The notes under the pieces were generated by a model. That model was given only the letters and a program-made list of their open reading frames with translations, was not told the DNA's origin and searched no databases. Of a stretch of 64,000 nucleotides of DNA, positions 48,287 to 57,286 are shown piece after piece. Origin of the DNA: Streptomyces sp. YIM 130001 (lineage in GTDB: Bacteria; Actinomycetota; Actinomycetes; Streptomycetales; Streptomycetaceae); contig NZ_KZ984551.1 in NCBI RefSeq assembly GCF_003574445.1, positions 132,262-196,261 of the forward strand, read 5' to 3'. Made by a program: the position numbers and the translations under genes. The stretch's first letter is position 1. Every line of letters begins with the position of its first letter.

Positions 48287-49032
48287 TTGGCGCTGAAGAT
48301 GACCCCTCCGGAGGGCGCGCGCCGGTAGGCGGCGAGGGTGCGCAGGGGTTCCGGCCCCGCTTTGGCTCCGGATTCCTGGTCGACGAGGGTGACGGCGCAG
48401 CGTACGACGTGTTTGGCGAAGGCCAGCGTTGACCCGCCCAGATCGATCCGGCGGACGCTGTCCTCGCGGTGCGCTTCCCAGCCGTCCACGACGATGTTGG
48501 GCCGGAATCGGCTCATCGGCAGCGGTGTGCGGCCCCCGCGGACGATGCGGGTGTTGAGGGCGTCGAGGGCGGCGCGGGAGATGAGGTTGACCGCTCCGCT
48601 GTCGGCCCAGCCGCAGGTGCCCGGAGTGAGTCCGTCGGTCTGCCGGTCGTGCTCGGGCGGTACGCGCACGAGGCGGCTCTCGGCGCGGAGCGTCTCGGAG
48701 AGCCAGTCGGCCGCGTCCTTGCCCTGGTCGATCCCTCGGTACCAGTTGTCGAACAACTCCACGTCGCAGCGCGGTGATTCGATGTCCACGCCGATGGTGA
48801 GGGGCTCGATGCCCGGAGCGTTCAAGGTCAGGCGGGTGCCGTCGGGGCTCGGCTCGGGGCGTATCAACGCAAGCCGTGGGTCGCGCCGCTGGCTGCGGTA
48901 GACGCCGCCCGGGCCGACGACCATGAAGCTGCGGTCGTGCGCGAGGCCCGCGGGGGTGAGGTGGGTGCGCTCCGACGAGAAGCCCGCGCATCCCTTGACG
49001 GGGTAGGTGATCAGCTCTGTGACGGCGGCCAT
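48145..49032 (-). CDS. MOSC domain protein
   Basis: 295 residues. N-terminal MOSC beta-barrel (LITYPVKGCAGFSSERTHLT, then GLAHDRSFMVV) and the MOSC domain proper (SRFRPNIVVDGWEAHRED; RCAVTLVDQESG). Relatives carry sulfur from, or bind, molybdenum cofactor; in mARC-like proteins they reduce N-hydroxylated compounds. The C-terminal 45 codons overlap the kinase gene on the other strand, and that tail (PPTTTPRFPEVSERPSPSAG) lies beyond the domain. Confidence 0.88.
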   Translation of the reverse strand: MAAVTELITYPVKGCAGFSSERTHLTPAGLAHDRSFMVVGPGGVYRSQRRDPRLALIRPEPSPDGTRLTLNAPGIEPLTIGVDIESPRCDVELFDNWYRGIDQGKDAADWLSETLRAESRLVRVPPEHDRQTDGLTPGTCGWADSGAVNLISRAALDALNTRIVRGGRTPLPMSRFRPNIVVDGWEAHREDSVRRIDLGGSTLAFAKHVVRCAVTLVDQESGAKAGPEPLRTLAAYRRAPSGGVIFSANYSVLRPGRISVGDEPVVTAGELAAEPPTTTPRFPEVSERPSPSAGP

Positions 49033-49102
49033 GCGATCACGGTAAGCCCGGGCACTGACATCGCGGGGGTGGCCCCGCCTCGCCGCCGACGGCGGACTGG
49101 GC

Positions 49103-49966
49103 TCAGGTCCCGTGTTCGGGCTTGAAGCGGGTCGCGTAGAAGGCGACCGCGGAGGCGGCGGCCACGTTCAGGGAGTCGACGCCCGAGTGCATCGGGATCC
49201 GGACGTGTTCGTCGGCGGCCATCAGGGCGTCCTGGGTGAGGCCGTCGCCCTCGGTACCGAAGATCAGCGCGAGCTTCCGCGGGTTCCGTTCGGCCAGTTC
49301 GTCCAGGCTGATGGCCTGTTCGCTCAGGCAGAGCGCCGCGGAGGTGAAGCCGGCGCGCCGCAGCAGTTCCGCGTCCTTCGGCCAGAACTCGAGCCTGGTC
49401 CAAGGGACTTGGAAGACGGCACCCATCGACACCTTCACCGCGCGCCGGTACAGCGGGTCGGCGCAGCGTGGGGTGAGGAGCACGGCGTCGACACCGAGGG
49501 CCGCCGCGTTCCGGAAGGCGGCGCCGAGGTTGGCGTGGTCGACGATGTCCTCGAAGACGGCGACCCGGCGCACGGTGGGCCGGGGCGCGGCCGGGGCGCC
49601 GGTGTCCTCGCCGGGCACTCCGAGAAGTTCGGCGGGGCCGGGCAGCGGCCTGCGCTGCATCGAGGCGAGGGCGCCGCGGTGCACGTGGTAGCCGGTGACG
49701 CGTTCGGCGAGCTCGGGGCTCACCGCGTAGACGGGGGCCGGGAGTTCGTCGATGACGTCGCGCATCACATCGATCCACTTGGCGGAGAGCAGCATCGAGC
49801 GCATCTCGTAGCCGGCGTCCTTCGCGCGCCGGATCACCTTCTCGCCCTCGGCGATGAACAGGCCCTCGGCCGGCTCGCGCCTGCGGCGGAGCTCGACGTC
49901 GGTCAGGTTGGTGTAGTCGCCGAGCCGGGGGTCGTCGGGGTCTTCGACAGTGATGAGGTCGGACAC
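49103..49966 (-). CDS. SpoU/TrmH-family RNA 2'-O-methyltransferase
   Basis: 287 residues from GTG at 49966 (VSDLITVEDPDDPRLG); ATG-type extension to 50002 is possible but looks non-coding. N-terminal substrate-binding domain (EGLFIAEGEKVIRRAKDAG) and a knotted SPOUT domain with motif 1 HANLGAAFRNAAALG, motif 2 LALIFGTEGDGLT and motif 3 IPMHSGVDSLNVAAASAVA. It should methylate a ribose in rRNA or tRNA; some relatives give thiostrepton-type resistance, but this sequence alone does not show that. Confidence 0.9.
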   Translation of the reverse strand: MSDLITVEDPDDPRLGDYTNLTDVELRRRREPAEGLFIAEGEKVIRRAKDAGYEMRSMLLSAKWIDVMRDVIDELPAPVYAVSPELAERVTGYHVHRGALASMQRRPLPGPAELLGVPGEDTGAPAAPRPTVRRVAVFEDIVDHANLGAAFRNAAALGVDAVLLTPRCADPLYRRAVKVSMGAVFQVPWTRLEFWPKDAELLRRAGFTSAALCLSEQAISLDELAERNPRKLALIFGTEGDGLTQDALMAADEHVRIPMHSGVDSLNVAAASAVAFYATRFKPEHGT

Positions 49967-50031
49967 AGGGGTGATACTGCCTTGTCGTGCGATGGGTGCC
50001 AACGGGGCGTACGAGATTTGGTTACCTGCGG

Positions 50032-51276
50032 TTACCGATCTCCTCCGTGGCTCGCCCCGACCTCGACGACGTCGCCGATGACGATGACGGCAGGCGGCCT
50101 GACCTCTTCGCGTACGACCGCCTCGGCGACGGTCGCGAGGGTGGCGTCCACGCGTCGCTGGGCGGCCGTGGTGCCCTCCTGGACGAGGGCCACCGGTGTG
50201 CCCGGGGTGCGGCCGCCGGCGATGAGGGCGGCCGCGATGGCGCCGATCTTGTCGACGCCCATCAGGACGACGAGCGTGCCGCGCAGTCGAGCGAGGGCGG
50301 GCCAGTCGACCAGCGAACGCTCGTCGTCCGGCGCCACGTGCCCGCTGACCACCGTGAACTCGTGGGCGACCCCGCGGTGGGTGACGGGGATACCGACCGC
50401 GCTCGGCACGCTGATCGAGCTCGAGATGCCGGGCACCACGGTGCAGGGGATGCCGGCCTCGGCGAGTGCCTGGGCCTCCTCCATGCCGCGTCCGAAGACG
50501 AACGGGTCGCCGCCCTTGAGGCGTACGACGGTTCGGCCGGCCTTCGCGTGCTCGATGAGGGCGTTGTTGATGGCCTCCTGGGCCATGAAGCGGCCGTACG
50601 GGATCTTCGCCGCGTCGATCACCTCGACGTGCGGCGGGAGTTCGGCGAGCAGGTCGCGCGGACCGAGGCGGTCGGCGATCACCACGTCGGCCTCGGCGAG
50701 CAGCCGTCGGCCGCGGACGGTGATCAGGTCGGGGTCGCCGGGTCCGCCGCCGACGAGCGCGACTCTGGGGCCTTCGGGCGCGGTGCGGTGGTGCGGCGCC
50801 ACCAGGGTGCCGTCGCGCAGTCCCTCCACCACGGCGTCCCGTACGGCTGCCGTGTGGCGCGGGTCGCGGTCGGCGAGCTCGGTGGTCAGGACGGCCACGG
50901 TCACGCCTGCGGTGCTTCCGGTGGCGGGTGTCAGAGCGGTGGCGACGTCCGCGTTGTCACTGCGTACGCACCACACTCGCTGTGCCTCGGCCTCCGCGGA
51001 CGCCGCGGCGTTCGCCTCGGGGTCGCCGGTGGCGATCAGGGCGTACCAGGCGTCGGTCAGGTCTCCCGCGGCGTAGCGCCTGCGGTGCCAGGTCAGCTCG
51101 CCGGTGTCCGCCATGGCCTCCACGGACGGGGTCGCGGAGGGCGATACGAGCACCACGTCGGCGCCCGCCGCGAGCAGGGCGGGCAGACGGCGCTGAGCCA
51201 CCTGCCCGCCTCCGACGACCACGACGCGGCGGCCGGCGAGACGGAGTCCTACGGGATAGGCGGGGTGTGCTGCCAT
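50032..51276 (-). CDS. Uroporphyrinogen-III C-methyltransferase, CysG-like
   Basis: 414 residues. N-terminal Rossmann domain (RRVVVVGGGQVAQRRLPALL) like the precorrin-2 dehydrogenase part of CysG, then the SAM methyltransferase domain (VALVGGGPGDPDLITVRG; VVRLKGGDPFVFGRG; GIPVTHRGVAHEFTVVSGH). It makes precorrin-2 for cobalamin or sirohaem. The middle sirohaem-ferrochelatase region looks short, so the N-terminal half may only oxidise. It precedes other cobalamin genes on the same strand and is often called cobA in Streptomyces. Confidence 0.92.
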   Translation of the reverse strand: MAAHPAYPVGLRLAGRRVVVVGGGQVAQRRLPALLAAGADVVLVSPSATPSVEAMADTGELTWHRRRYAAGDLTDAWYALIATGDPEANAAASAEAEAQRVWCVRSDNADVATALTPATGSTAGVTVAVLTTELADRDPRHTAAVRDAVVEGLRDGTLVAPHHRTAPEGPRVALVGGGPGDPDLITVRGRRLLAEADVVIADRLGPRDLLAELPPHVEVIDAAKIPYGRFMAQEAINNALIEHAKAGRTVVRLKGGDPFVFGRGMEEAQALAEAGIPCTVVPGISSSISVPSAVGIPVTHRGVAHEFTVVSGHVAPDDERSLVDWPALARLRGTLVVLMGVDKIGAIAAALIAGGRTPGTPVALVQEGTTAAQRRVDATLATVAEAVVREEVRPPAVIVIGDVVEVGASHGGDR

Positions 51277-51416
51277 GGCGGTCGAGGCTCCCGGGTGCGG
51301 CTGGGCTGCGGCCGCTGCGACGGTGGAGCGGCTCTTGACGTGCGGATACGGAGTGCGGGTCCACGATACGGCGCGTGGTCGACGAGGTCCTGCCCGGTTC
51401 GGGTCGCGCGCAGCGG

Positions 51417-51450
51417 CTGTCGTGCTCCACGCGCGCGTGGAGCACGACAG
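51417..51450. repeat. Perfect 34-bp palindrome
   Basis: CTGTCGTGCTCCACGCG followed directly by its reverse complement, with no spacer. It is in the spacer after the giant bluB-cobT gene (stop 51515) and before the methyltransferase gene (start 51276), read on the - strand. It could act as a terminator, an RNA-stabilising hairpin or a dimer binding site. Confidence 0.9.
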
Positions 51451-51463
51451 GGGGCGGTTCCTG

Positions 51464-51487
51464 GCCCTCCACGCGCGCGTGGAGGGC
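51464..51487. repeat. Perfect 24-bp palindrome sharing the same core
   Basis: GCCCTCCACGCG followed by its reverse complement. It shares the 18-bp core CTCCACGCGCGCGTGGAG with the 34-bp palindrome 13 bases away. Two adjacent hairpins with the same core but different flanks suggest duplication or a paired site. Confidence 0.9.
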
Positions 51488-51514
51488 GTTTGCGGTGCCG
51501 TCAGGCCGGCTCTG

Positions 51515-54500
51515 CTACTTCTCGGTGACGCCTGCCGAATCGAAGGTGGCGACCTCGTGCATGGCGCGCGCCGCGCTCTGCACGATCGGCAGCGCGAGGA
51601 GTGCGCCGGTGCCCTCGCCGAGCCTCAGGTCCAGGTCGACCAGGGGACGCAGGCCCAGCTTGGTCAGCGCGGCGACATGGCCGGGTTCGGCGCTGCGGTG
51701 TCCGGCGATGCACGCGGCGAGGACCTCGGGCGCGATGCCGCGGGCCACGAGTGCCGCAGCTCCCGCGCTCACCCCGTCCAGGATCACCGGCGTACGCAGC
51801 GAGGCGCCGCCGAGCAGCAGGCCCACCATCGCCGCGTGCTCCAGGCCGCCCACCGCGGCGAGCACGCCGATGGGGTCGGCCGGGTCCGGCTTGTGCAGGT
51901 CGAGGGCACGGCGTACGACGTCGACCTTGCGCGCGTGCATCTCGTCGTTGATGCCGGTACCGCGACCGGTGACCTCGCCCGGGTCGACGTCGCTGTACAC
52001 CGAGATCAGGGCGGCCGACGCGGTGGTGTTGGCAATGCCCATCTCGCCGGTGAGCAGGGCCTTGTTGCCTGCGGCGACCAGATCGCGGGCGGTGTCGATG
52101 CCGACCTCGATCGCGGCCTTGACCTCCTCGCGGGTCAGCGCCGGACCGGTGGTCATGTCGTTCGTGCCGGGCCTGATCTTGCGCGGCAACAGGCCCGGTG
52201 TAGCCGGGAGTTCCTCGGCCACACCGACGTCGATGACGCAGACCTCGGCGCCGACCTGGTGCGCGAAGGCGTTGCAGACGGCGCCGCCGCCGAGGAAGTT
52301 GGCCACCATCTGGCCCGTCACCTCCTGCGGCCAGGCGGTCACGCCCTGGGCGTGCACGCCGTGGTCGCCCGCGAAGATCGCGACCGCGGCGGGCTCGGGC
52401 ACCGGCGGCGGGCACATCCGTGAAAGGCCGCTGAGCTGGGCGGAGATGATCTCCAGCATGCCGAGTGCGCCGGCCGGCTTGGTCATCCGCTTCTGGCGCT
52501 CCCAGGCCTCACCGAGCGCCTTGGCGTCCAGCGGGCGGATGTTGCCGACGGTCTCGGCGAGCAGGTCGTGCGGCTCCTCACCGGGCAGCGCGCGCCTGCC
52601 GTACGTCTCCTCGTGCACCACCCAGGACAGCGGACGGCGCTTGGACCAGCCGGCGGAGAGGAGTTCGGGTTCCTCGGGGAACTCCTCGACGTATCCGACG
52701 CAGAGGTACGCGACCACGTCGAGGTGCTCGGGCAGGCCGAGGGTGCGCACCATCTCGCGCTCGTCGAAGAAGCTGACCCAGCCGACGCCCAGACCTTCGG
52801 CACGGGCGGCGAGCCAGAGGTTCTCCACGGCGAGGGCCGAGGAGTAGGGCGCCATCTGCGGCTGCGTGTGGCGGCCGAGGGTGTGCCGGCCGCCACGCGT
52901 GGGGTCGGCGGTCACGACGATGTTGACGGGGGTGTCGAGGATGGCCTCGATCTTGATTTCCTTGAACTGCTTGGCGCGGCCCTTGGGCAGGGACTTGGCG
53001 TAGGCGTCCCGCTGGCGCATGGCGAGTTCGTGCATGGTGCGCCGGGTCTCGGCGGACCGGATCACGACGAAGTCCCAGGGCTGCGAGTGCCCGACCGAGG
53101 GCGCGGTGTGCGCTGCTTCGAGCACCCGCAGGAGCACCTCGTGCGGGATGGGGTCGCTGCGGAAACCGTTGCGGATGTCGCGGCGCTCCCGCATGACGCG
53201 CTGTACGGCGGCGCGTTCGGCTTCGTCGTATCCGGGTGCGGGGGCGCCTTGTGGGACGGGGGCTGCCGGGGCGGCGTCCGTCGGGCGTGCGGGGTGTCCG
53301 CCCGCGTGGAGGGCGGCTTCGGGGGCACCGGCGGACTGCTGGGGGGCGGGCGCCTGGGGGGTGTTCACGTTCTTCGGGGCCTTCGGGTTCTGGGGGGTCG
53401 ACCCGTCGGTCCGGGGGCCGTCGGCCGGGTCGTGCGCCGTCTTCGCTCGGGGACCGGCCGTCGCGTCCTCGTCGCCCTCGCGCGGGGCGGGCACGGCGGC
53501 CTCGGGTTCCTCGCGCAGTTCGATGGGCGGAACGACGAAGGGCACCGACTGCGCGGAGATCTCGTCGCCGAATGTGGCGGGGCGCTCCGGCGTCTGGGGC
53601 GCGGTCGCGGGTGCTTCCTCGGTCGCTGGAGTGGGAGTACGGGTCGGCTGCGCTTCGGCGGGGAGTTCAGCGCTTCGGGCTGCGAGCGGGTTTCCGGTGT
53701 GTGCTGCCTCGGGGGCCGTCGGTGCCTCGGCCGGTGTCTCGGCGGGGGCCTCGGTGGCGAGTTGAAGGGCCTGGGGCGGCGTGGGCACGAGGTGGGACTC
53801 GGCCGGTACCTGGCCCTCGGCCGGCACGAACTCCCCTACGGGCGGAGGACTTTGGGGGCCTTGCGCCGGGACCTGGGCCGGGGTGACGGAGGAGGGCACG
53901 TCGGTCGGTGCCTCGTCAGCAGCAGCGGCCTCGCTCGAGGGAGCCGCCGGGGATGTGGCGTCGTCGCCGACGGGGACGTCTGTCGCTGAGGCGTCCGCGA
54001 CGGGCGTCTGGTCGGCCTGCGGCCGGGACGGCTGCGGCTGGTCGGCGGAGGTCGGCTGAGGGCCGGTGGGCGGCAGTTCAGCGGACTGGAATGCGGCGGC
54101 CTCGGGTTCGGCCGCTCGCTGTTCGGCAGCCTCAGGCGCCGCTTCAAGCGCGGTCTCCGGCGCCGGTGCCGTCTCAGGCGCCGGTTCCAGCGCGGTCTCC
54201 GGCGCCGATTCCAGGAAGGCGTTGGTGCGGGGAACTCGGGTCGCGGGGCCGGCGTGGATGTTCGCCGCGGCCCCGCGCGGGTCAGCCCCGTCGGACGCCG
54301 GGCCGTTCGGCTGCGCGGCGGCGGGCTGCTCGGAGTCCTGCGGCTGCGCGATCCGGCGGCGTCGGCCCGTACCTGCTTCGGGTACGGGAAGAGATGCCGG
54401 CGCCTCCTGGGCGGCCTGCGAAGCGTCGGCCGTCAGCTGCTCCTGACCGGCGTCCAGCGGCCGGCCGGAGTTCGCCTGCGCGTCGGGCAGTTGGGGCGCT

Positions 54501-56848
54501 ACGCATCCGGGACCGACGGCCTCACCCGTCTCGGGCCGACCGGTGGAATCCGGCTGCTGCCCCTCGGAAGCCGGTCCGGGCTCCTGCACAGCGTCTGCCG
54601 TCCGCCCGGTCGAGGTACGACCGTGCTCCTCGCCGACCGCCTGGACCTGCGCCGGAACCTGGGGAGTCGAGACAGGTCCATCAGCGTTGGGCAGCACCCC
54701 TGCGCCCGCGTCCGGACTGCTCGGCGCCTCCGGCTCGACGACCGCCGGCTGCTCGTCGGAAGTCACCCGCACGTCAGCCACCTGCTCGGCCGGCAACGCC
54801 TGGGCCTGAGCACCCGGGCGACCGACGCCCGGGGCGTCCGGCTCCGCGTGGTGGTCGGCGGCCGGTGGCGCGATGCCTTCGACCGGCGCCCCGCCACCGG
54901 CCGCCACGCCCCCCGAATTCGCCTGCTGCACGCCGGATTCGGCCTGCTCCGGCCGAACGGCGCCGACGTCATCGGCCGACTCCGCCTCGGCCGGCTGCGC
55001 CCCGACTCGCTGCCGCTCCAGGTCCGTTGCACCCGGCCGAGCGTCGGCCGGGGCCTGTCGATCGGCCGGGTCGGCAGCGTGCACCTGCCCGGCCGGAGCC
55101 GCCGCCGTGTCGCGGCCGTCCTCCTGCGCACCGTCGTCCATGAGTACGGCGGGACCCGTGCCCGGGGCCGCGGGGGCAGCCCCGGAACGGCTCCCCGTCC
55201 GCTCGTCCGACGGGTGGTCGTCCTGGACGCCCGGGAAGTCGCTCTGCGCCGCCGGCCCGAGGGCGGGCTCAGACGCCTCCGCCTGCTCTCCCGCGGCGCT
55301 CGGGATGCCCTCCGCTCCTCCGACAACCTGAGCGGCGTCCGCGGCGCCGGACGCGCCGTTCGCAGCCTGAGCCCCAGCAGCTCCCGCCATCCCCGAAGCG
55401 TCCCGTTCGGACGGATCGCCCTGCACACCGTCGGACGGACCGCCGCCCTCGCCGCTGGAGGCCCCAGCACCCGACGCGACGGGAACCGTCCCGCCGAGCG
55501 CGTCCGCCTCAGCGCCGTCCGCGGACGACAGCGCTGTCGCGGTGGCCACCCGCTGTACCGCCGAAACCGCGGCGTCCGCTGCGGTCGCCGCATCCTGCAC
55601 CGTGGCGCCCTCGGCGCCCCCCGGCTCCGTACCGGTACCTACGTCGGCGACCTGACCGGAGGGCACAGCCTCCGCCGCCGGAGCGCGGAGGAGGGAGACA
55701 CCCCGGGCGGGCGCTGCCGCCGCTCCCCCGGTCGCACCATGCACATCGGGCGGCGCCACAGCACCGTCACCGGCCGCGCCTCGGACATCGACAACGTGCG
55801 CACCGGGCGCAGCAGCTGCCGTCGCGGGCGCCACCGCGCGAGGCACGCTCGCTCCGTCAGCGCCGCCCCGAGCGCTCTGCTCACGAACGACCGTTTCTGC
55901 GGGGCCCATGACCGGGTAGTCCTGCACCGGCGCCCACGGAGCGGCCGCAAGCGGCGGAATCGTCCCCAACTGCGGCCCGGGCAGCGGCGCACCGCGCAAC
56001 GGTACGTCCAGGTACTCCGGTCCGCCGACGGTCGCCTCAGCACCGGCGTCACCCGCACCACCGCGCGCCTGCACGGCCGCGCCGCCGACGGCACCGGCAC
56101 CCGCGGCGCCGGCCACGGCCGAACCCTCCGGCACCTGACCACCGCCCGGCCGTGCCCCGACCTGCGCGGCGGACGGCCCTGTCGCGGGCCCTCGATCGGC
56201 GAGCGAACGCACCGGGCTGCCCGTACCCGCGTTCCCGGGAACGGGCGGGCCCATGTGCAAAGGCCTCCGCACCGGCGCACCCTGACTCTGCCGCTGCGCA
56301 TCCTGCGGGACTGCTGACGGCGCTGCCGACGACCGCGATGCAGCCCCCGGGCCGTTCCCGGCCGCCTGACCGATACCGCCGGCCCCCGCAGCCACGTCGT
56401 ACTGCCCGGACGCCGCTCCGGGATGTCCCAGCGCTCCCGCGTCGCCCCCGGCGGCACGCACCGAACCGAGGTCCAGAGACCCGCTGTCCCGCCCCGACTC
56501 CTCGTGCGCACCGGCAACCGCCGCCGGGGCATAGACCTCGCCCGGCCAGTCTCCCGCCGGCGAAGGGTTCACACCCGCTGCGGCAGCCGCGTTCCCGACG
56601 CCGGCCGCGTTCAGACCCTCGTCGCCCGCGGCCGGTACCGGCTGCTGAGGCACCACCGACTGCGTCTCGGCCCAGGCGCCCTGTGCACCCGGCATCAGAA
56701 ACAGATCGTCGTCGCCGCGCGCCGGAGCACTGCCCGGCACCGGAACGTCCCGCATGGTGTACGCACCCGGGATACCCGTACCCGGCTGCTCCACCGTGCC
56801 CGCGTCCTGAGGCAGTCCCTCGCCCGGGACCTGGCCGGTGTCGGTCAT
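51515..56848 (-). CDS. cobT: BluB-CobT fusion with giant disordered N-terminus
   Basis: 1777 residues from ATG at 56848 (MTDTGQVPGEGLPQDAG), preceded by GAGGGG. I recall the same first residues for streptomycete CobT proteins. Residues 1 to about 1205 are Ala, Pro, Gly, Glu, Gln-rich and presumably disordered, with repeats such as ETALEPAPETAP. Residues about 1206-1420 are BluB, the flavin-dependent 5,6-dimethylbenzimidazole synthase (RRDIRNGFRSDPIPHEVLL; APSVGHSQPWDFVV). Residues about 1430-1777 are CobT, which adds the ribose phosphate (FAGDHGVHAQGVTAWPQEV; GEMGIANTTASAAL; catalytic Glu in RLGEGTGALLALP). So lower-ligand synthesis and activation are in one chain. Confidence 0.9.
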   Translation of the reverse strand: MTDTGQVPGEGLPQDAGTVEQPGTGIPGAYTMRDVPVPGSAPARGDDDLFLMPGAQGAWAETQSVVPQQPVPAAGDEGLNAAGVGNAAAAAGVNPSPAGDWPGEVYAPAAVAGAHEESGRDSGSLDLGSVRAAGGDAGALGHPGAASGQYDVAAGAGGIGQAAGNGPGAASRSSAAPSAVPQDAQRQSQGAPVRRPLHMGPPVPGNAGTGSPVRSLADRGPATGPSAAQVGARPGGGQVPEGSAVAGAAGAGAVGGAAVQARGGAGDAGAEATVGGPEYLDVPLRGAPLPGPQLGTIPPLAAAPWAPVQDYPVMGPAETVVREQSARGGADGASVPRAVAPATAAAAPGAHVVDVRGAAGDGAVAPPDVHGATGGAAAAPARGVSLLRAPAAEAVPSGQVADVGTGTEPGGAEGATVQDAATAADAAVSAVQRVATATALSSADGAEADALGGTVPVASGAGASSGEGGGPSDGVQGDPSERDASGMAGAAGAQAANGASGAADAAQVVGGAEGIPSAAGEQAEASEPALGPAAQSDFPGVQDDHPSDERTGSRSGAAPAAPGTGPAVLMDDGAQEDGRDTAAAPAGQVHAADPADRQAPADARPGATDLERQRVGAQPAEAESADDVGAVRPEQAESGVQQANSGGVAAGGGAPVEGIAPPAADHHAEPDAPGVGRPGAQAQALPAEQVADVRVTSDEQPAVVEPEAPSSPDAGAGVLPNADGPVSTPQVPAQVQAVGEEHGRTSTGRTADAVQEPGPASEGQQPDSTGRPETGEAVGPGCVAPQLPDAQANSGRPLDAGQEQLTADASQAAQEAPASLPVPEAGTGRRRRIAQPQDSEQPAAAQPNGPASDGADPRGAAANIHAGPATRVPRTNAFLESAPETALEPAPETAPAPETALEAAPEAAEQRAAEPEAAAFQSAELPPTGPQPTSADQPQPSRPQADQTPVADASATDVPVGDDATSPAAPSSEAAAADEAPTDVPSSVTPAQVPAQGPQSPPPVGEFVPAEGQVPAESHLVPTPPQALQLATEAPAETPAEAPTAPEAAHTGNPLAARSAELPAEAQPTRTPTPATEEAPATAPQTPERPATFGDEISAQSVPFVVPPIELREEPEAAVPAPREGDEDATAGPRAKTAHDPADGPRTDGSTPQNPKAPKNVNTPQAPAPQQSAGAPEAALHAGGHPARPTDAAPAAPVPQGAPAPGYDEAERAAVQRVMRERRDIRNGFRSDPIPHEVLLRVLEAAHTAPSVGHSQPWDFVVIRSAETRRTMHELAMRQRDAYAKSLPKGRAKQFKEIKIEAILDTPVNIVVTADPTRGGRHTLGRHTQPQMAPYSSALAVENLWLAARAEGLGVGWVSFFDEREMVRTLGLPEHLDVVAYLCVGYVEEFPEEPELLSAGWSKRRPLSWVVHEETYGRRALPGEEPHDLLAETVGNIRPLDAKALGEAWERQKRMTKPAGALGMLEIISAQLSGLSRMCPPPVPEPAAVAIFAGDHGVHAQGVTAWPQEVTGQMVANFLGGGAVCNAFAHQVGAEVCVIDVGVAEELPATPGLLPRKIRPGTNDMTTGPALTREEVKAAIEVGIDTARDLVAAGNKALLTGEMGIANTTASAALISVYSDVDPGEVTGRGTGINDEMHARKVDVVRRALDLHKPDPADPIGVLAAVGGLEHAAMVGLLLGGASLRTPVILDGVSAGAAALVARGIAPEVLAACIAGHRSAEPGHVAALTKLGLRPLVDLDLRLGEGTGALLALPIVQSAARAMHEVATFDSAGVTEK

Positions 56849-57286
56849 GCGTACCCCTCGCCCATTGGTCGTGCTCCACTTTCGGCCGACTCGCCCGGGG
56901 CGGCTCAGCGGCCACCCATGGACAAGAACGAGCGCGCGCGCCGTGCGGCACGAACAACCCGTCCGCAAGACGCCGAAGCGCCATGACGACAAAACGCCAA
57001 AACGCCGAGTCCATTGTCGTGGCCGCACTGGCATCACAACGGAAGATCCGTCACGACCCCGTTGTGGGCTGCGCCACGTTGCGCACCCGCCGGCCACTGC
57101 CGTACCACAGTCACCCCAAACCGGGCGCTCTTTCCGGGACATTGACGTACGAAACGACGAACGTCCGGGCGCAGTACAACGATCGGCCAGCCTACCGCGC
57201 GCACCCGTCGGGCAAGGGCACGGGGCGCATCGCCCCACCCGCACGAGGACGCGTCGCCGGCAGGGGCACAGGCGGCCGGAATCCGG
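56849..57286. other. 438-base leader region of the BluB-CobT gene
   Basis: No gene seen. On the - strand a TAGGCT -10 box (57189-57194) would start a leader of about 335 bases. The leader contains a direct repeat of AAAACGCC (56991-57006, + strand letters) and several GC-rich inverted repeats, for example GGGGCG-cat-CGCCCC at 57222-57236, which may end the cobL transcript. I looked for a cobalamin riboswitch core and did not find one. Confidence 0.4.
57189..57215 (-). promoter_or_regulatory. Candidate promoter of bluB-cobT gene
   Basis: On the - strand, TTGCCC (57210-57215), 15 bases, TAGGCT (57189-57194). The -10 is a good fit to streptomycete vegetative promoters; the spacing is short. Start of the coding region is about 340 bases further on. 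Confidence 0.4.

Noticed and set aside
54254..56317. Open frame of 687 codons on the + strand
   Set aside because: It is the antisense of the repetitive N-terminal region of the BluB-CobT protein; Arg-rich, without domains, start signal or homology.
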